NCBI GenBank assembly: GCA_007124575.1
Contig: SLEW01000174.1
Coordinates: 1 to 8,330, forward strand
Direction of reading: 5' to 3'
Source: Bacteroidales bacterium
Lineage (GTDB): Bacteria; Bacteroidota; Bacteroidia; Bacteroidales; UBA7960
Length of the DNA: 8,330 bases
Made by a program: the position numbers and the translations under genes. The notes beneath the pieces are model-generated. The model was given only the letters and a program-made list of their open reading frames with translations. It was not told the DNA's origin and searched no databases. Below are positions 1 through 6,513 of this stretch, piece after piece (the first letter of the stretch is position 1; each line of letters opens with the position of its first letter).

Positions 1-59
1 ACCATGCCTTACGTTTCATCATCGCACGTTAATCAACTTCAACCTTAAAGCCTATTAAA

Positions 60-154
60 CCACGAGATCCTTCAGTTCATTCAGGGCAAGCCTTAACCTT
101 AACCACGGGATCCTTCGCGGAGCCCGCCCTGAAAGGCGTGAATGGGCTCAGGAT
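60..154. repeat. Imperfect direct repeat and hairpin upstream of the pseudouridine synthase gene
   Basis: CCACGAGATCCTTC at 60-73 recurs as CCACGGGATCCTTC at 103-116 (13 of 14 identical, period 43). The second copy runs into a hairpin: ATCCT (110-114) can pair with AGGAT (150-154), GAGCCC (120-125) with GGGCTC (144-149), and an inner GCC (126-128) with GGC (135-137). The rest of 1-166 holds no convincing gene and no TAnnTTTG promoter. The repeats look like intergenic dispersed-repeat material; any role in expression of the next gene is unknown. Confidence 0.45.
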
Positions 155-166
155 AAACCTCAACCC

Positions 167-1231
167 ATGACAGCAGAACACACACACCCTGAAGATACTC
201 CTGATCAAGATCATGCTGACAACCAGGAAATGTATGAGCATCACCGGTTTGTGGTGGACAAAGGCCAGGGGCTGCAGCGCATTGACAAGTATGTACAGGC
301 GAAAATTGAAGGCATTAGCCGCAACAAGATTCAGAATACTGCCAGGGCAGGTAACATATTGGTAAACGGGGAGCCTGTAAAGCCCAATTATAAAGTGAAG
401 CCCCTGGATGAGATCAGCATTGTGATGGCGCATCCCCCGCGCGAAATTGAGCTCATACCTGAGGATATTCCCATTGAGATAATTTATGAGGATGAACACA
501 TCATTGTCATCAATAAAGAGGCAGGCATGGTGGTACACCCCGGCTATGGCAACTATACCGGCACGTTGGTTAATGCGCTGGTATACCATTTTGAGAATCT
601 GCCACACCAGGAAGGCGAGGGGATAAAACCCGGCCTGGTACACCGCATCGATAAAGACACCTCAGGTTTGCTGCTTGTTGCCAAAACGGAATTTGTACAG
701 TCCAGGCTGGCGAAGGCCTTTTTCGACCGTACCATCGACAGGATATATCATGCCCTGGTTTGGGGTGACTTTGAAGAAGATGAAGGAACCATAGAGGGAC
801 ATATCGGACGCAGTCTGAAAAACAGAAAGGTAATGGATGTTTTTCCCGACGGTTCATACGGAAAGTCGGCTGTTACGCACTACAGGGTGCTTGAGCGTTT
901 TGGATACGTGAGCCTGGTTGAATGCAAGCTGGAAACGGGAAGAACACACCAGATCAGGGCACATTTCAAGTACATTAAACGTCCGCTGTTCAATGATGCT
1001 ACCTACGGTGGTGATAAAATCATTAAAGGAACAACCTTTACGAAGTACAAGCAATTTGTAAAAAATTGTTTCACCGTTTTACCACGACACGCTTTGCATG
1101 CCAGGACGCTGGGTTTCACTCACCCGGCAACGGAAAAATACATGCATTTTGAAGCGCCACTGGCAAGGGACATGCAGCAGGCGATAGAAAAATGGCGAAA
1201 TTATGCCATACATAAAAAGGAAGATCTCTGA
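167..1231 (+). CDS. rluD: RluA/RluD-family 23S rRNA pseudouridine synthase
   Basis: This cytoplasmic enzyme isomerises uridine to pseudouridine in structured RNA. The closest functional model is RluD, which modifies helix 69 of 23S rRNA. The 354-residue protein has an acidic N-terminal tail (1-22), an S4 RNA-binding domain (about 36-90, starting at LQRIDKYV) and an RluA catalytic domain (about 100-330). The signature HRIDKDTSGLLLVAK begins at residue 159, with the family's catalytic Asp expected at D162. GRTHQIRAH, typical of the family, lies further on. The length fits RluD proteins that carry an S4 domain. The ATG at 167 is preferred because the tail leading into YEHHRFVVD looks typical of Bacteroidota homologues. 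No promoter is visible upstream, so transcription may enter from outside the window. The exact target uridines cannot be read from sequence, so the symbol marks the subfamily rather than proven specificity. Confidence 0.9.
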   Translation: MTAEHTHPEDTPDQDHADNQEMYEHHRFVVDKGQGLQRIDKYVQAKIEGISRNKIQNTARAGNILVNGEPVKPNYKVKPLDEISIVMAHPPREIELIPEDIPIEIIYEDEHIIVINKEAGMVVHPGYGNYTGTLVNALVYHFENLPHQEGEGIKPGLVHRIDKDTSGLLLVAKTEFVQSRLAKAFFDRTIDRIYHALVWGDFEEDEGTIEGHIGRSLKNRKVMDVFPDGSYGKSAVTHYRVLERFGYVSLVECKLETGRTHQIRAHFKYIKRPLFNDATYGGDKIIKGTTFTKYKQFVKNCFTVLPRHALHARTLGFTHPATEKYMHFEAPLARDMQQAIEKWRNYAIHKKEDL

Positions 1232-1238
1232 ATACAGC

Positions 1239-1256
1239 AGCCGAAGACTATCGGCT
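1239..1256. terminator. Short hairpin between convergent genes
   Basis: AGCCGA (1239-1244) and TCGGCT (1251-1256) form a perfect 6-bp stem around a 6-nt loop, in the 27-bp gap between two convergent genes. No T tract follows on either strand, so it is at best a weak bidirectional terminator. The palindrome AACTAGTT (1257-1264) follows directly and includes the stop codon of the minus-strand gene. Confidence 0.35.
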
Positions 1257-1258
1257 AA

Positions 1259-1687
1259 CTAGTTAAACTCCATTACCACCATATAATCACCTGCTTCTCT
1301 ATCAAACTTCTCAGTTTGTATGTCTGCCGTGTATTCTTCAGTGGAACCCGGCACAAAACTTTTTTCAAGCATTCCGGATATCGCCGGGGATTGTTCAGGT
1401 GATAATTCTGCTTCAAAGGTTTGAATTTCATGGCCCCTGTTTGCTGCATCCTGCAGTTTGACCGATACGGATGATTGAGGAGCATCTATGGTGTTTTCCA
1501 TTATCCGGCTTTCCTGATCAAATCCACAATCATTCTGATTGCCCGCCAGCATGTCTTCTGTCACTACGATAGTATAACTTACACTTGCACTCGCCTGACC
1601 CTGCACATTTTGCACAAAACCTGAAATCAGGAAAAGTGCAAAAAACAGTATTACTGCCCGGGTCTTCATTGTAAAAAATTTTGTCAT
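1259..1687 (-). CDS. Small secreted protein of unknown function
   Basis: I do not recognise a named family. The protein has an N-terminal signal peptide: the internal Met at codon 7 (1669) opens MKTRAVILFFALFLISGF, a charged then hydrophobic stretch, and cleavage is likely near VQGQA. There is no lipobox Cys, so a lipoprotein is unlikely. The mature part (about 110 residues) is acidic, mostly predicted beta strand, has one Cys and ends in YMVVMEFN. The SVSYTIVV start and the GDY-plus-strand end vaguely recall small beta-sandwich secreted proteins of the DUF4402 type, but this is only an impression. Starts at 1687 and 1669 are both possible; the latter gives the more canonical signal peptide. 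It has its own promoter (1704-1735) and converges on the pseudouridine synthase gene. It probably acts in the periplasm or outside the cell. Confidence 0.75.
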   Translation of the reverse strand: MTKFFTMKTRAVILFFALFLISGFVQNVQGQASASVSYTIVVTEDMLAGNQNDCGFDQESRIMENTIDAPQSSVSVKLQDAANRGHEIQTFEAELSPEQSPAISGMLEKSFVPGSTEEYTADIQTEKFDREAGDYMVVMEFN

Positions 1688-1703
1688 TTGTTACTTAATA
1701 GTA

Positions 1704-1735
1704 CAAATATAACAAATATTTTTTACTTATACAAG
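1704..1735 (-). promoter_or_regulatory. Bacteroidota-type promoter of the small secreted protein gene
   Basis: Read on the minus strand, TATATTTG (1704-1711) matches the TAnnTTTG -7 consensus exactly. CTTG (1732-1735), close to the -33 TTTG, lies 20 nt upstream. Transcription would start about 10 nt before the ATG at 1687, or about 28 nt before the ATG at 1669. The surrounding DNA is extremely AT-rich. Confidence 0.6.
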
Positions 1736-1847
1736 TTTTTTAATATTTATTTTACTTTTTATTGCAACTTTATTTTTTATTTTACCTAATCTGTAAACTT
1801 TATTTACGTTTTTCTGTGGGTTTAGGTTATTTGTTTTTTCATAAAGC

Positions 1848-1894
1848 AAAAAAAAGCGGGTTGCATGCCTTTTAAAGCATTTACAAACCGCTTT
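1848..1894 (-). terminator. Rho-independent terminator of the response regulator gene
   Basis: On the minus strand AAAGCGG (1888-1894) pairs with CCGCTTT (1853-1859), and an inner ATGC/GCAT pairing lies within the loop. A run of eight T follows (1848-1855 on this strand). It sits about 20 nt beyond the response regulator stop codon. The rest of the 1688-1914 spacer holds only the promoter described above and AT-rich DNA. Confidence 0.8.
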
Positions 1895-1914
1895 CAAATA
1901 CAGAACAACGTATT

Positions 1915-3237
1915 TTAACGTGTGAGTCCGTATTTTTCGATTTTCGCATTAAGAGTAGGTCTGGTAATACCCAAAACAGAAGCTGCTTTTTGTTTATTCC
2001 ACTTTACATAAGCAAGAACTCTGGCAATGTGTACCCTCTCAACATCGGCAAGGCTTTCAGGCATTTCCTCGGGAGCATCTGTCTGCTCTGGCTCTGCAAC
2101 CATTCCTTCTATGTGTATGTTCTTAGCCTCGAGTATATCACCGTGCGATAACAAAATAGCCTGCATTACAACATTTTTCAGTTCCTGTACATTGCCGGGC
2201 CAGGTATAAGATTGTAAGATTTTTAATGCTTTGTTTTCAACCTGACTGACCTGCTTGTTTACCTGCGGGCTAAGCTCCTGCATCAAGTGGCGAACCAATT
2301 CCGGAATGTCTTCCCGGCGCTCACGAAGAGGGGGGATGTGCAGGGCAAAAACCTTTAGTTTATAATAAAGTTCTTTTAAAAACTTACCCTCATTTATGAA
2401 TTCATTAATGTCCCGGGTAGTCAAAGATATAATCCTGGGATGCATGTTTGAATTCTTAAACAGCTGATGCTCGAGGTATTCTATTAGCTTCATCTGCATC
2501 TGGTAAGACAACATTCCCAATTCATCCAGTATAATACTGCCATGACTCTTTTTGGCGAATTCAGTGGATTTGCTGGCTTCTGCATGCGCCTTCATGTCCC
2601 TGAATGCCTTTTCAAGTTGACTTTCATTCAGGTTGTTGCAGTTAAGATGAATAACGGGGGCATCCTGATCATTTCCGGAATGATGAATCAACCTGGCCAG
2701 ACGCTCCTTCCCGGTACCTGTCTCACCGGAAATAATGACGCCAACATTGGTTTGAGCAAAGCGTCCAACATTCTTAAATATTTCGCGCATGGCAGGTGAT
2801 CTTCCCACCATTAGGTTTTTATCACGTTTACTTGTGTCTGCATCAGCCTTGTCATCAGGATCCTGATACTCTGCTGCAACAGACCGAATGGCATTGTTAA
2901 CTGTTTCCAGCAACTCCCTGGGATTAATTGGCTTTTCTATAAAATCAAAAGCTCCGGTCTTCATTGAGCGAATGGTTAAGGAAGCATCTCCATAAGCGGT
3001 TAATATGATTACCGGAATTTTATCATCAAATTCCCTGATTTTGTTCAGCACGTCAATACCACTCATGCCTGGCATCTGGTAATCGGAGATCACAATATCC
3101 GGCTTTTGGCGCTGCAGTATATCTAACCCGGCAGAACCTTCTTTGGCGGTAAAGACTTCAAATCCCTTTTTCTTCAGGATTCCTTCTGTTAAACGTATCA
3201 CTACAGGATCATCATCAATAATCAATATTTTTTGCAT
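1915..3237 (-). CDS. NtrC-type response regulator with a degenerate AAA+ domain
   Basis: This 440-residue protein has three domains: receiver (1-118), AAA+ sigma-54-interaction type (about 142-380) and C-terminal Fis-type helix-turn-helix (about 395-438). The receiver is intact, with acidic D8/D9, phospho-acceptor D52, T80 and K102. In the AAA+ domain Walker A (GETGTGKE, 171-178) and Walker B (IILDE, 235-239) remain. GAFTGA is absent: the stretch from C200 to D238 is about four residues shorter than usual and reads EKAFRDMKAHAEASKS where the loop belongs. The arginine-finger segment FREDLYYRL has become FLKELYYKL (286-294), so both Arg are gone. The sensor I Asn is T274 and the sensor II Arg of GNVREL is Q351. 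From family knowledge, GAFTGA contacts sigma-54 and the Arg residues are needed for ATP hydrolysis. I infer a phosphorylation-controlled DNA-binding regulator that does not activate sigma-54 in the usual way. No histidine kinase lies in the window, and its targets are unknown. Confidence 0.9.
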   Translation of the reverse strand: MQKILIIDDDPVVIRLTEGILKKKGFEVFTAKEGSAGLDILQRQKPDIVISDYQMPGMSGIDVLNKIREFDDKIPVIILTAYGDASLTIRSMKTGAFDFIEKPINPRELLETVNNAIRSVAAEYQDPDDKADADTSKRDKNLMVGRSPAMREIFKNVGRFAQTNVGVIISGETGTGKERLARLIHHSGNDQDAPVIHLNCNNLNESQLEKAFRDMKAHAEASKSTEFAKKSHGSIILDELGMLSYQMQMKLIEYLEHQLFKNSNMHPRIISLTTRDINEFINEGKFLKELYYKLKVFALHIPPLRERREDIPELVRHLMQELSPQVNKQVSQVENKALKILQSYTWPGNVQELKNVVMQAILLSHGDILEAKNIHIEGMVAEPEQTDAPEEMPESLADVERVHIARVLAYVKWNKQKAASVLGITRPTLNAKIEKYGLTR

Positions 3238-3243
3238 GTTTAG

Positions 3244-3251
3244 CCAATTGG
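3244..3251. promoter_or_regulatory. Palindrome in the response regulator leader
   Basis: CCAATTGG is a perfect 8-bp palindrome just upstream of the response regulator start codon, inside the predicted 5' untranslated region. A partial copy of its flank (AGCCCAAT) lies a few bases further upstream. It could be an operator, for example for autoregulation, but a palindrome this short can arise by chance. Confidence 0.2.
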
Positions 3252-3287
3252 TTAATAGCCCAATGTTTTTTGTTCTATATCCTTGAA

Positions 3288-3316
3288 CAAAAGTAAAAAT
3301 TATTTACGCAATCAAG
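3288..3316 (-). promoter_or_regulatory. Bacteroidota-type promoter of the response regulator gene
   Basis: On the minus strand TACTTTTG (3288-3295) matches TAnnTTTG, and CTTG (3313-3316) lies 17 nt upstream as a weak -33 element. The predicted leader is about 45 nt. The spacer to the receptor gene (3238-3395) shows no clear terminator for the receptor, so some read-through from it is possible. Confidence 0.5.
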
Positions 3317-3395
3317 CTATTTTTTAAACATTTTTATGGTTTTAAGAAATTGGCAAACAAAAACATAGATTATTCAAACAACCCATTAAGAAATA

Positions 3396-5828
3396 TTAAA
3401 ACCGAAGGTTTAAGCCGGCCATTAAATGCCGTCCTGCCTGTGGGAAATACCCGTCATCAATGGCCATAAGTCCATGATCGCCTACAACTCCCTTATATAC
3501 CCAGGCATTGGTTTCATATTGCACATCGAACACATTTTTAACCTGCAAAACAAACTCCAGCTCCCTGAACTGTTGAGGTTTGATCACATAGTTCAGGCGC
3601 AGGTCATTAATAAAATATGCATCCAGCATACGATCGCTGCTCATGGTATTGTCGATATACTGATCACCCACATACTTGCTTTCAACATGCACATGAAAAT
3701 TATCAAAAGGCGTAAGTCTGAAGTTACTGGCACCTATCACAGAAGGCGAGAAGGCAATGTCAGTGTCTTCATAGGTGCGTACATCCGTACCTATCCAGTT
3801 CCAGTCCTCATCATACTGATCAGAGTGCTCTTCAAACTCAGGAATCTTGTTACGGCTCAGGGTAAGGTTTCCTGACCAGGTCAAAAACGTATTAAATCTG
3901 TACCTGCCCTCCATTTCTATGCCCATGCGGTAACTATCTTCAATATTTGTGCGGGAAAAACCACCCACATCATTTATTTCTCCGGTTAATATCAACTGGT
4001 TGTCATAGTCCATGAGATATGCGTTTGCACCAAAGCTCGCCCGGGATCTCTGGTACTTATATCCCAATTCGATGTTTCTCAGTGTTTCATGGGTGGGACG
4101 GCTTTCAGGTGATGACTCGGTAAAATCCCGCCTTACGGGTTCCCGGTTGCCTATTCCGCCAAACAGGTAGACCGTATGGAGCGGGTTTAGTTCATAATTT
4201 ATCCCTACTTTGGGGTTAAAGAAATGAAAGACCTCCTTTTGCTGCAATGGCACCACTTCTTCATGCACCCACGCCTGCCCGAGGAAGCTATAGGACACAT
4301 ACCGGTATTGCATGTCAGCAATAGCTGTAATGCCGGGATACAACTCATAGCTGGTTTTCAGGAAGCTGTTAAAGTCTTTCTTAAAACCGTTGTTGTCATA
4401 ATAGCGATGACGAATGTCTGCATGCTGCGCATGTCTTGCCCAGATGATCTCACCAAAATGGTCACCGTCATATTCGTTGTATCCTCCGCCAAAAATCATC
4501 TCCAGCCCGCTGTAATCATTGTAATTTAATGAATAGGTTAAGCCATAGAAGTGATTATCGAGCCACCTTCTCCGCACCAGGTCACTATGGCTTATTTCTT
4601 CATCTCCCACTGTTACGCCGGGCAGGTCATACCTGCTAAATGCCTCATCTTCGCGAAACTGCTCATAGTAGCCACGACCACGCGTATAATGCAAAGCGCC
4701 GGTAGCTATAAGGCCCGCGGAGATGTTATGGGTGAGATGGAGCTGATAATGGTCTTGCTGGTAGTTATCGGTTTCATTATCATAATACTGAATACTTCCA
4801 TCCTCGTCCGTATACATTCCTGCCGGGTTAAAAGTACGGTTATGATCCAGTGAGTCGGACGGTACACCATACCAGGCCTGGTAGGTCGATTCCTGCCCTG
4901 AGAAAGCCACCCCTTTCACCATGGTGTTCTGCCCATAATAACCTCCCGAGAGATAAAAGGATTTCAGGTCAGCATTTGCACGGTCAACATATCCGTCAGA
5001 CTCTACCTTGGAAAGCCGGCCGTCAAAAGCCCAGTTGTCATTAATGAGCCCTGTGCCAAAGCTGATCGTATTCTTTAGTGTATTGAAAGACCCGGCGGAG
5101 GAGTTTATTTCTGCATAGGTCTGGTCTCTCAGGGTGGTCGACTGCAGGTTAATGGTTGCACCAAAGGCCCCTGCGCCATGTGTGCTGAGACCAACGCCGC
5201 GCTGCACCTGCAGGTCATCAACCGAAGATACGATATCCGGCATGTTGACCCACCATACACCGTGAGATTCAGCATCGTTCACCGGTATACCATTGATGGT
5301 CACGTTAATTCTGCTCTGGTCGCTTCCGCGGATGTTCATCCAGGTATATCCCACACCTGCACCGGCGTCGGAGCTGGCAACCAGTGACGGGGTGTTGGTG
5401 AGAAGCATCGGCAAATCCTGTCCAAGGTTGCGTGGCGCAATGTCTTCCTTTGTGATGTTGGTATAGGTAACCGGCGCACGACCGTCGGCACGCACCGCCG
5501 ACACGACAACCTCTTCTGTAAGTGCAGCTCGTCGCTGCAATGCTATCTCAACCTGTTTATCCGCATCGAGGGTTACTGTTTTTTCAACCGGCTCAAAGCC
5601 CATAAATGTAACTTGTAATGTGTGATCCCCAAGATCAAGGCCTTCCATAACAAACTGGCCATTTCTGTCGGTGAATACGCCCCTGTACGTGTCTTTAATA
5701 ACCACGTGAGCACCCGGCAGGGTATTCCCTTCTTCGCTGTCGGCCACACGGCCACTGATCACATACTGGCCCGACGCATAAACGGGTAGCATCAGGCAAA
5801 CAGCCATCAGAACTGCTAATTTTTGCAT
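3396..5828 (-). CDS. TonB-dependent outer-membrane receptor, predicted thiamin-compound transporter
   Basis: This is a 22-stranded-barrel type receptor that imports a ligand across the outer membrane using TonB/ExbBD energy. The 810-residue form starts at the ATG at 5828. A longer reading begins with TTG at 5855, but the ATG gives a clean signal peptide (MQKLAVLMAV to YASGQ). A carboxypeptidase-regulatory-like domain follows (about 22-100), then a TonB-box-like EEVVVSAVRA (about 105-114). The plug domain (about 115-235) includes NIRGSDQSRINVTINGIPV, and the barrel ends in the terminal Phe expected for outer-membrane insertion (LNLRF). The ligand is inferred from the TPP riboswitch in its leader. 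Thiamin-regulated receptors of this kind (Omr1/OMthi) are known in Bacteroidota, usually beside pnuT and a thiamin pyrophosphokinase gene. Neither is in this window. Thiamin, a phosphate ester or the pyrimidine precursor are all possible ligands. Confidence 0.9.
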   Translation of the reverse strand: MQKLAVLMAVCLMLPVYASGQYVISGRVADSEEGNTLPGAHVVIKDTYRGVFTDRNGQFVMEGLDLGDHTLQVTFMGFEPVEKTVTLDADKQVEIALQRRAALTEEVVVSAVRADGRAPVTYTNITKEDIAPRNLGQDLPMLLTNTPSLVASSDAGAGVGYTWMNIRGSDQSRINVTINGIPVNDAESHGVWWVNMPDIVSSVDDLQVQRGVGLSTHGAGAFGATINLQSTTLRDQTYAEINSSAGSFNTLKNTISFGTGLINDNWAFDGRLSKVESDGYVDRANADLKSFYLSGGYYGQNTMVKGVAFSGQESTYQAWYGVPSDSLDHNRTFNPAGMYTDEDGSIQYYDNETDNYQQDHYQLHLTHNISAGLIATGALHYTRGRGYYEQFREDEAFSRYDLPGVTVGDEEISHSDLVRRRWLDNHFYGLTYSLNYNDYSGLEMIFGGGYNEYDGDHFGEIIWARHAQHADIRHRYYDNNGFKKDFNSFLKTSYELYPGITAIADMQYRYVSYSFLGQAWVHEEVVPLQQKEVFHFFNPKVGINYELNPLHTVYLFGGIGNREPVRRDFTESSPESRPTHETLRNIELGYKYQRSRASFGANAYLMDYDNQLILTGEINDVGGFSRTNIEDSYRMGIEMEGRYRFNTFLTWSGNLTLSRNKIPEFEEHSDQYDEDWNWIGTDVRTYEDTDIAFSPSVIGASNFRLTPFDNFHVHVESKYVGDQYIDNTMSSDRMLDAYFINDLRLNYVIKPQQFRELEFVLQVKNVFDVQYETNAWVYKGVVGDHGLMAIDDGYFPQAGRHLMAGLNLRF

Positions 5829-5858
5829 GATAAAATGAATTAAACTATTAAACAATCA

Positions 5859-5883
5859 ACGGCAAATAGGAGCAGAAAGCCGT
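5859..5883 (-). promoter_or_regulatory. Candidate expression-platform hairpin of the TPP riboswitch
   Basis: Between the aptamer and the receptor start, ACGGC (5879-5883) pairs with GCCGT (5859-5863) on the minus strand, extendable by two G-U pairs, around a 15-nt loop. A U-rich but interrupted stretch follows, so it is only a weak terminator candidate. Its loop contains CCTATTT, complementary to the 5' edge of the aptamer. Confidence 0.35.
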
Positions 5884-5890
5884 CATTTGT

Positions 5891-5985
5891 TTGCATCCCT
5901 TCCCTTCGCCGGCACTACCCGGATCAGGTTCAATGGGTTTGATCTCAGCCCGTTAATTTAGGGCACCCCTATTTGTGAATTGCAA
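5891..5985 (-). promoter_or_regulatory. TPP riboswitch (THI element)
   Basis: Read on the minus strand, the leader of the receptor gene holds the THI-box landmarks in order. They are GGGGTGCCC, the P3 stem GCCC/GGGC (5961-5964 with 5948-5951), CTGAGA (5943-5948), ACCC, and ACCTGAT (5923-5929). The P5 stem CCGG/CCGG follows (5919-5922 with 5909-5912), and then GCGAAGGGAAGG. This is the aptamer that binds thiamin pyrophosphate, and in bacteria it normally lowers expression when TPP is plentiful. P1 is not clean: TTGCA (5981-5985) can pair with TGCAA (5891-5895), leaving several unpaired bases between P1 and P2. The element controls the receptor gene that starts about 60 nt downstream. Confidence 0.95.
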
Positions 5986-5987
5986 TA

Positions 5988-5995
5988 CAAAATTA
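5988..5995 (-). promoter_or_regulatory. -7 element of the riboswitch/receptor transcript
   Basis: TAATTTTG on the minus strand matches TAnnTTTG and lies directly upstream of the riboswitch, so transcription would begin just before the aptamer. A good -33 TTTG is not visible at the usual distance. The divergent aroQ start lies about 70 bp away, and no comparably good promoter was found for it. Confidence 0.5.
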
Positions 5996-6066
5996 CAAAA
6001 AAAAAGCAAGCCGCCCGGTCATAAATGGGATCATAAACACAAAATTTGTATTTTGCATAAAAAAAC

Positions 6067-6513
6067 ATGGATATACTTATCATTAACGGTCCAAATCTTA
6101 ATCTCACAGGCAAACGTGAGCCGGATATATATGGCGATACTCCCTTTGAAACCATTTTAGCGGCTCTCAAAAAAGAGTATCCCGGTATTCGTATAGAATA
6201 TGTACAAAGTAACGTGGAGGGTGAGATCATCAGCTTTTTGCAGCAAGCTGACGGCATATATGATGGGGTAATATTAAACGCCGGGGGCTACACCCATACC
6301 TCGGTAGCCATCGGCGATACCCTGGCCGCAGTGGAAGGGCCAGTGATTGAGGTTCACATGAGCAACATTGACCGGCGCGAGACTTTCAGGAAAATATCTC
6401 ACATATCGGCTCACTGTGCGGGCAGCATATCCGGATTTGGCCCTGGCAGTTATTTTCTTGCCCTCGAAGCCCTGAAGCGCAGGTCTGAAAATCGTTTTTT
6501 CCTCAACAAATAA
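6067..6513 (+). CDS. aroQ: Type II 3-dehydroquinate dehydratase
   Basis: AroQ is a cytoplasmic, normally dodecameric enzyme that converts 3-dehydroquinate to 3-dehydroshikimate, the third step of the shikimate pathway to aromatic amino acids. The 148-residue length is typical. Motifs present: NGPNLN (7-12), R17 and the active-site Tyr Y22 in REPDIYG, SNVEGE (48-53), NAGGYTHTSVA (71-81), the catalytic His H97 in EVHMSNI, and R108 in the RRETFRKIS segment. The SNVEGE motif carries Val where His is common. The ATG at 6067 follows an A-rich stretch without a Shine-Dalgarno sequence, as is usual in Bacteroidota. The gene is divergent from the thiamin receptor transcript, and its last 64 bp overlap the 3' end of the convergent glycosyltransferase gene. 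Confidence 0.95.
   Translation: MDILIINGPNLNLTGKREPDIYGDTPFETILAALKKEYPGIRIEYVQSNVEGEIISFLQQADGIYDGVILNAGGYTHTSVAIGDTLAAVEGPVIEVHMSNIDRRETFRKISHISAHCAGSISGFGPGSYFLALEALKRRSENRFFLNK

Noticed and set aside
77..643. Minus-strand open frame opposite the pseudouridine synthase
   Set aside because: It is antisense to a well-supported family gene and shows no domain of its own.
3426..3875. Plus-strand open frames opposite the TonB-dependent receptor (also 4224-4529, 4551-4853 and others)
   Set aside because: All are antisense to the continuous receptor frame and lack domains.
5829..5855. Upstream TTG start extending the receptor by nine residues
   Set aside because: The ATG at 5828 gives a canonical signal peptide, and the extension adds only residues from the leader.
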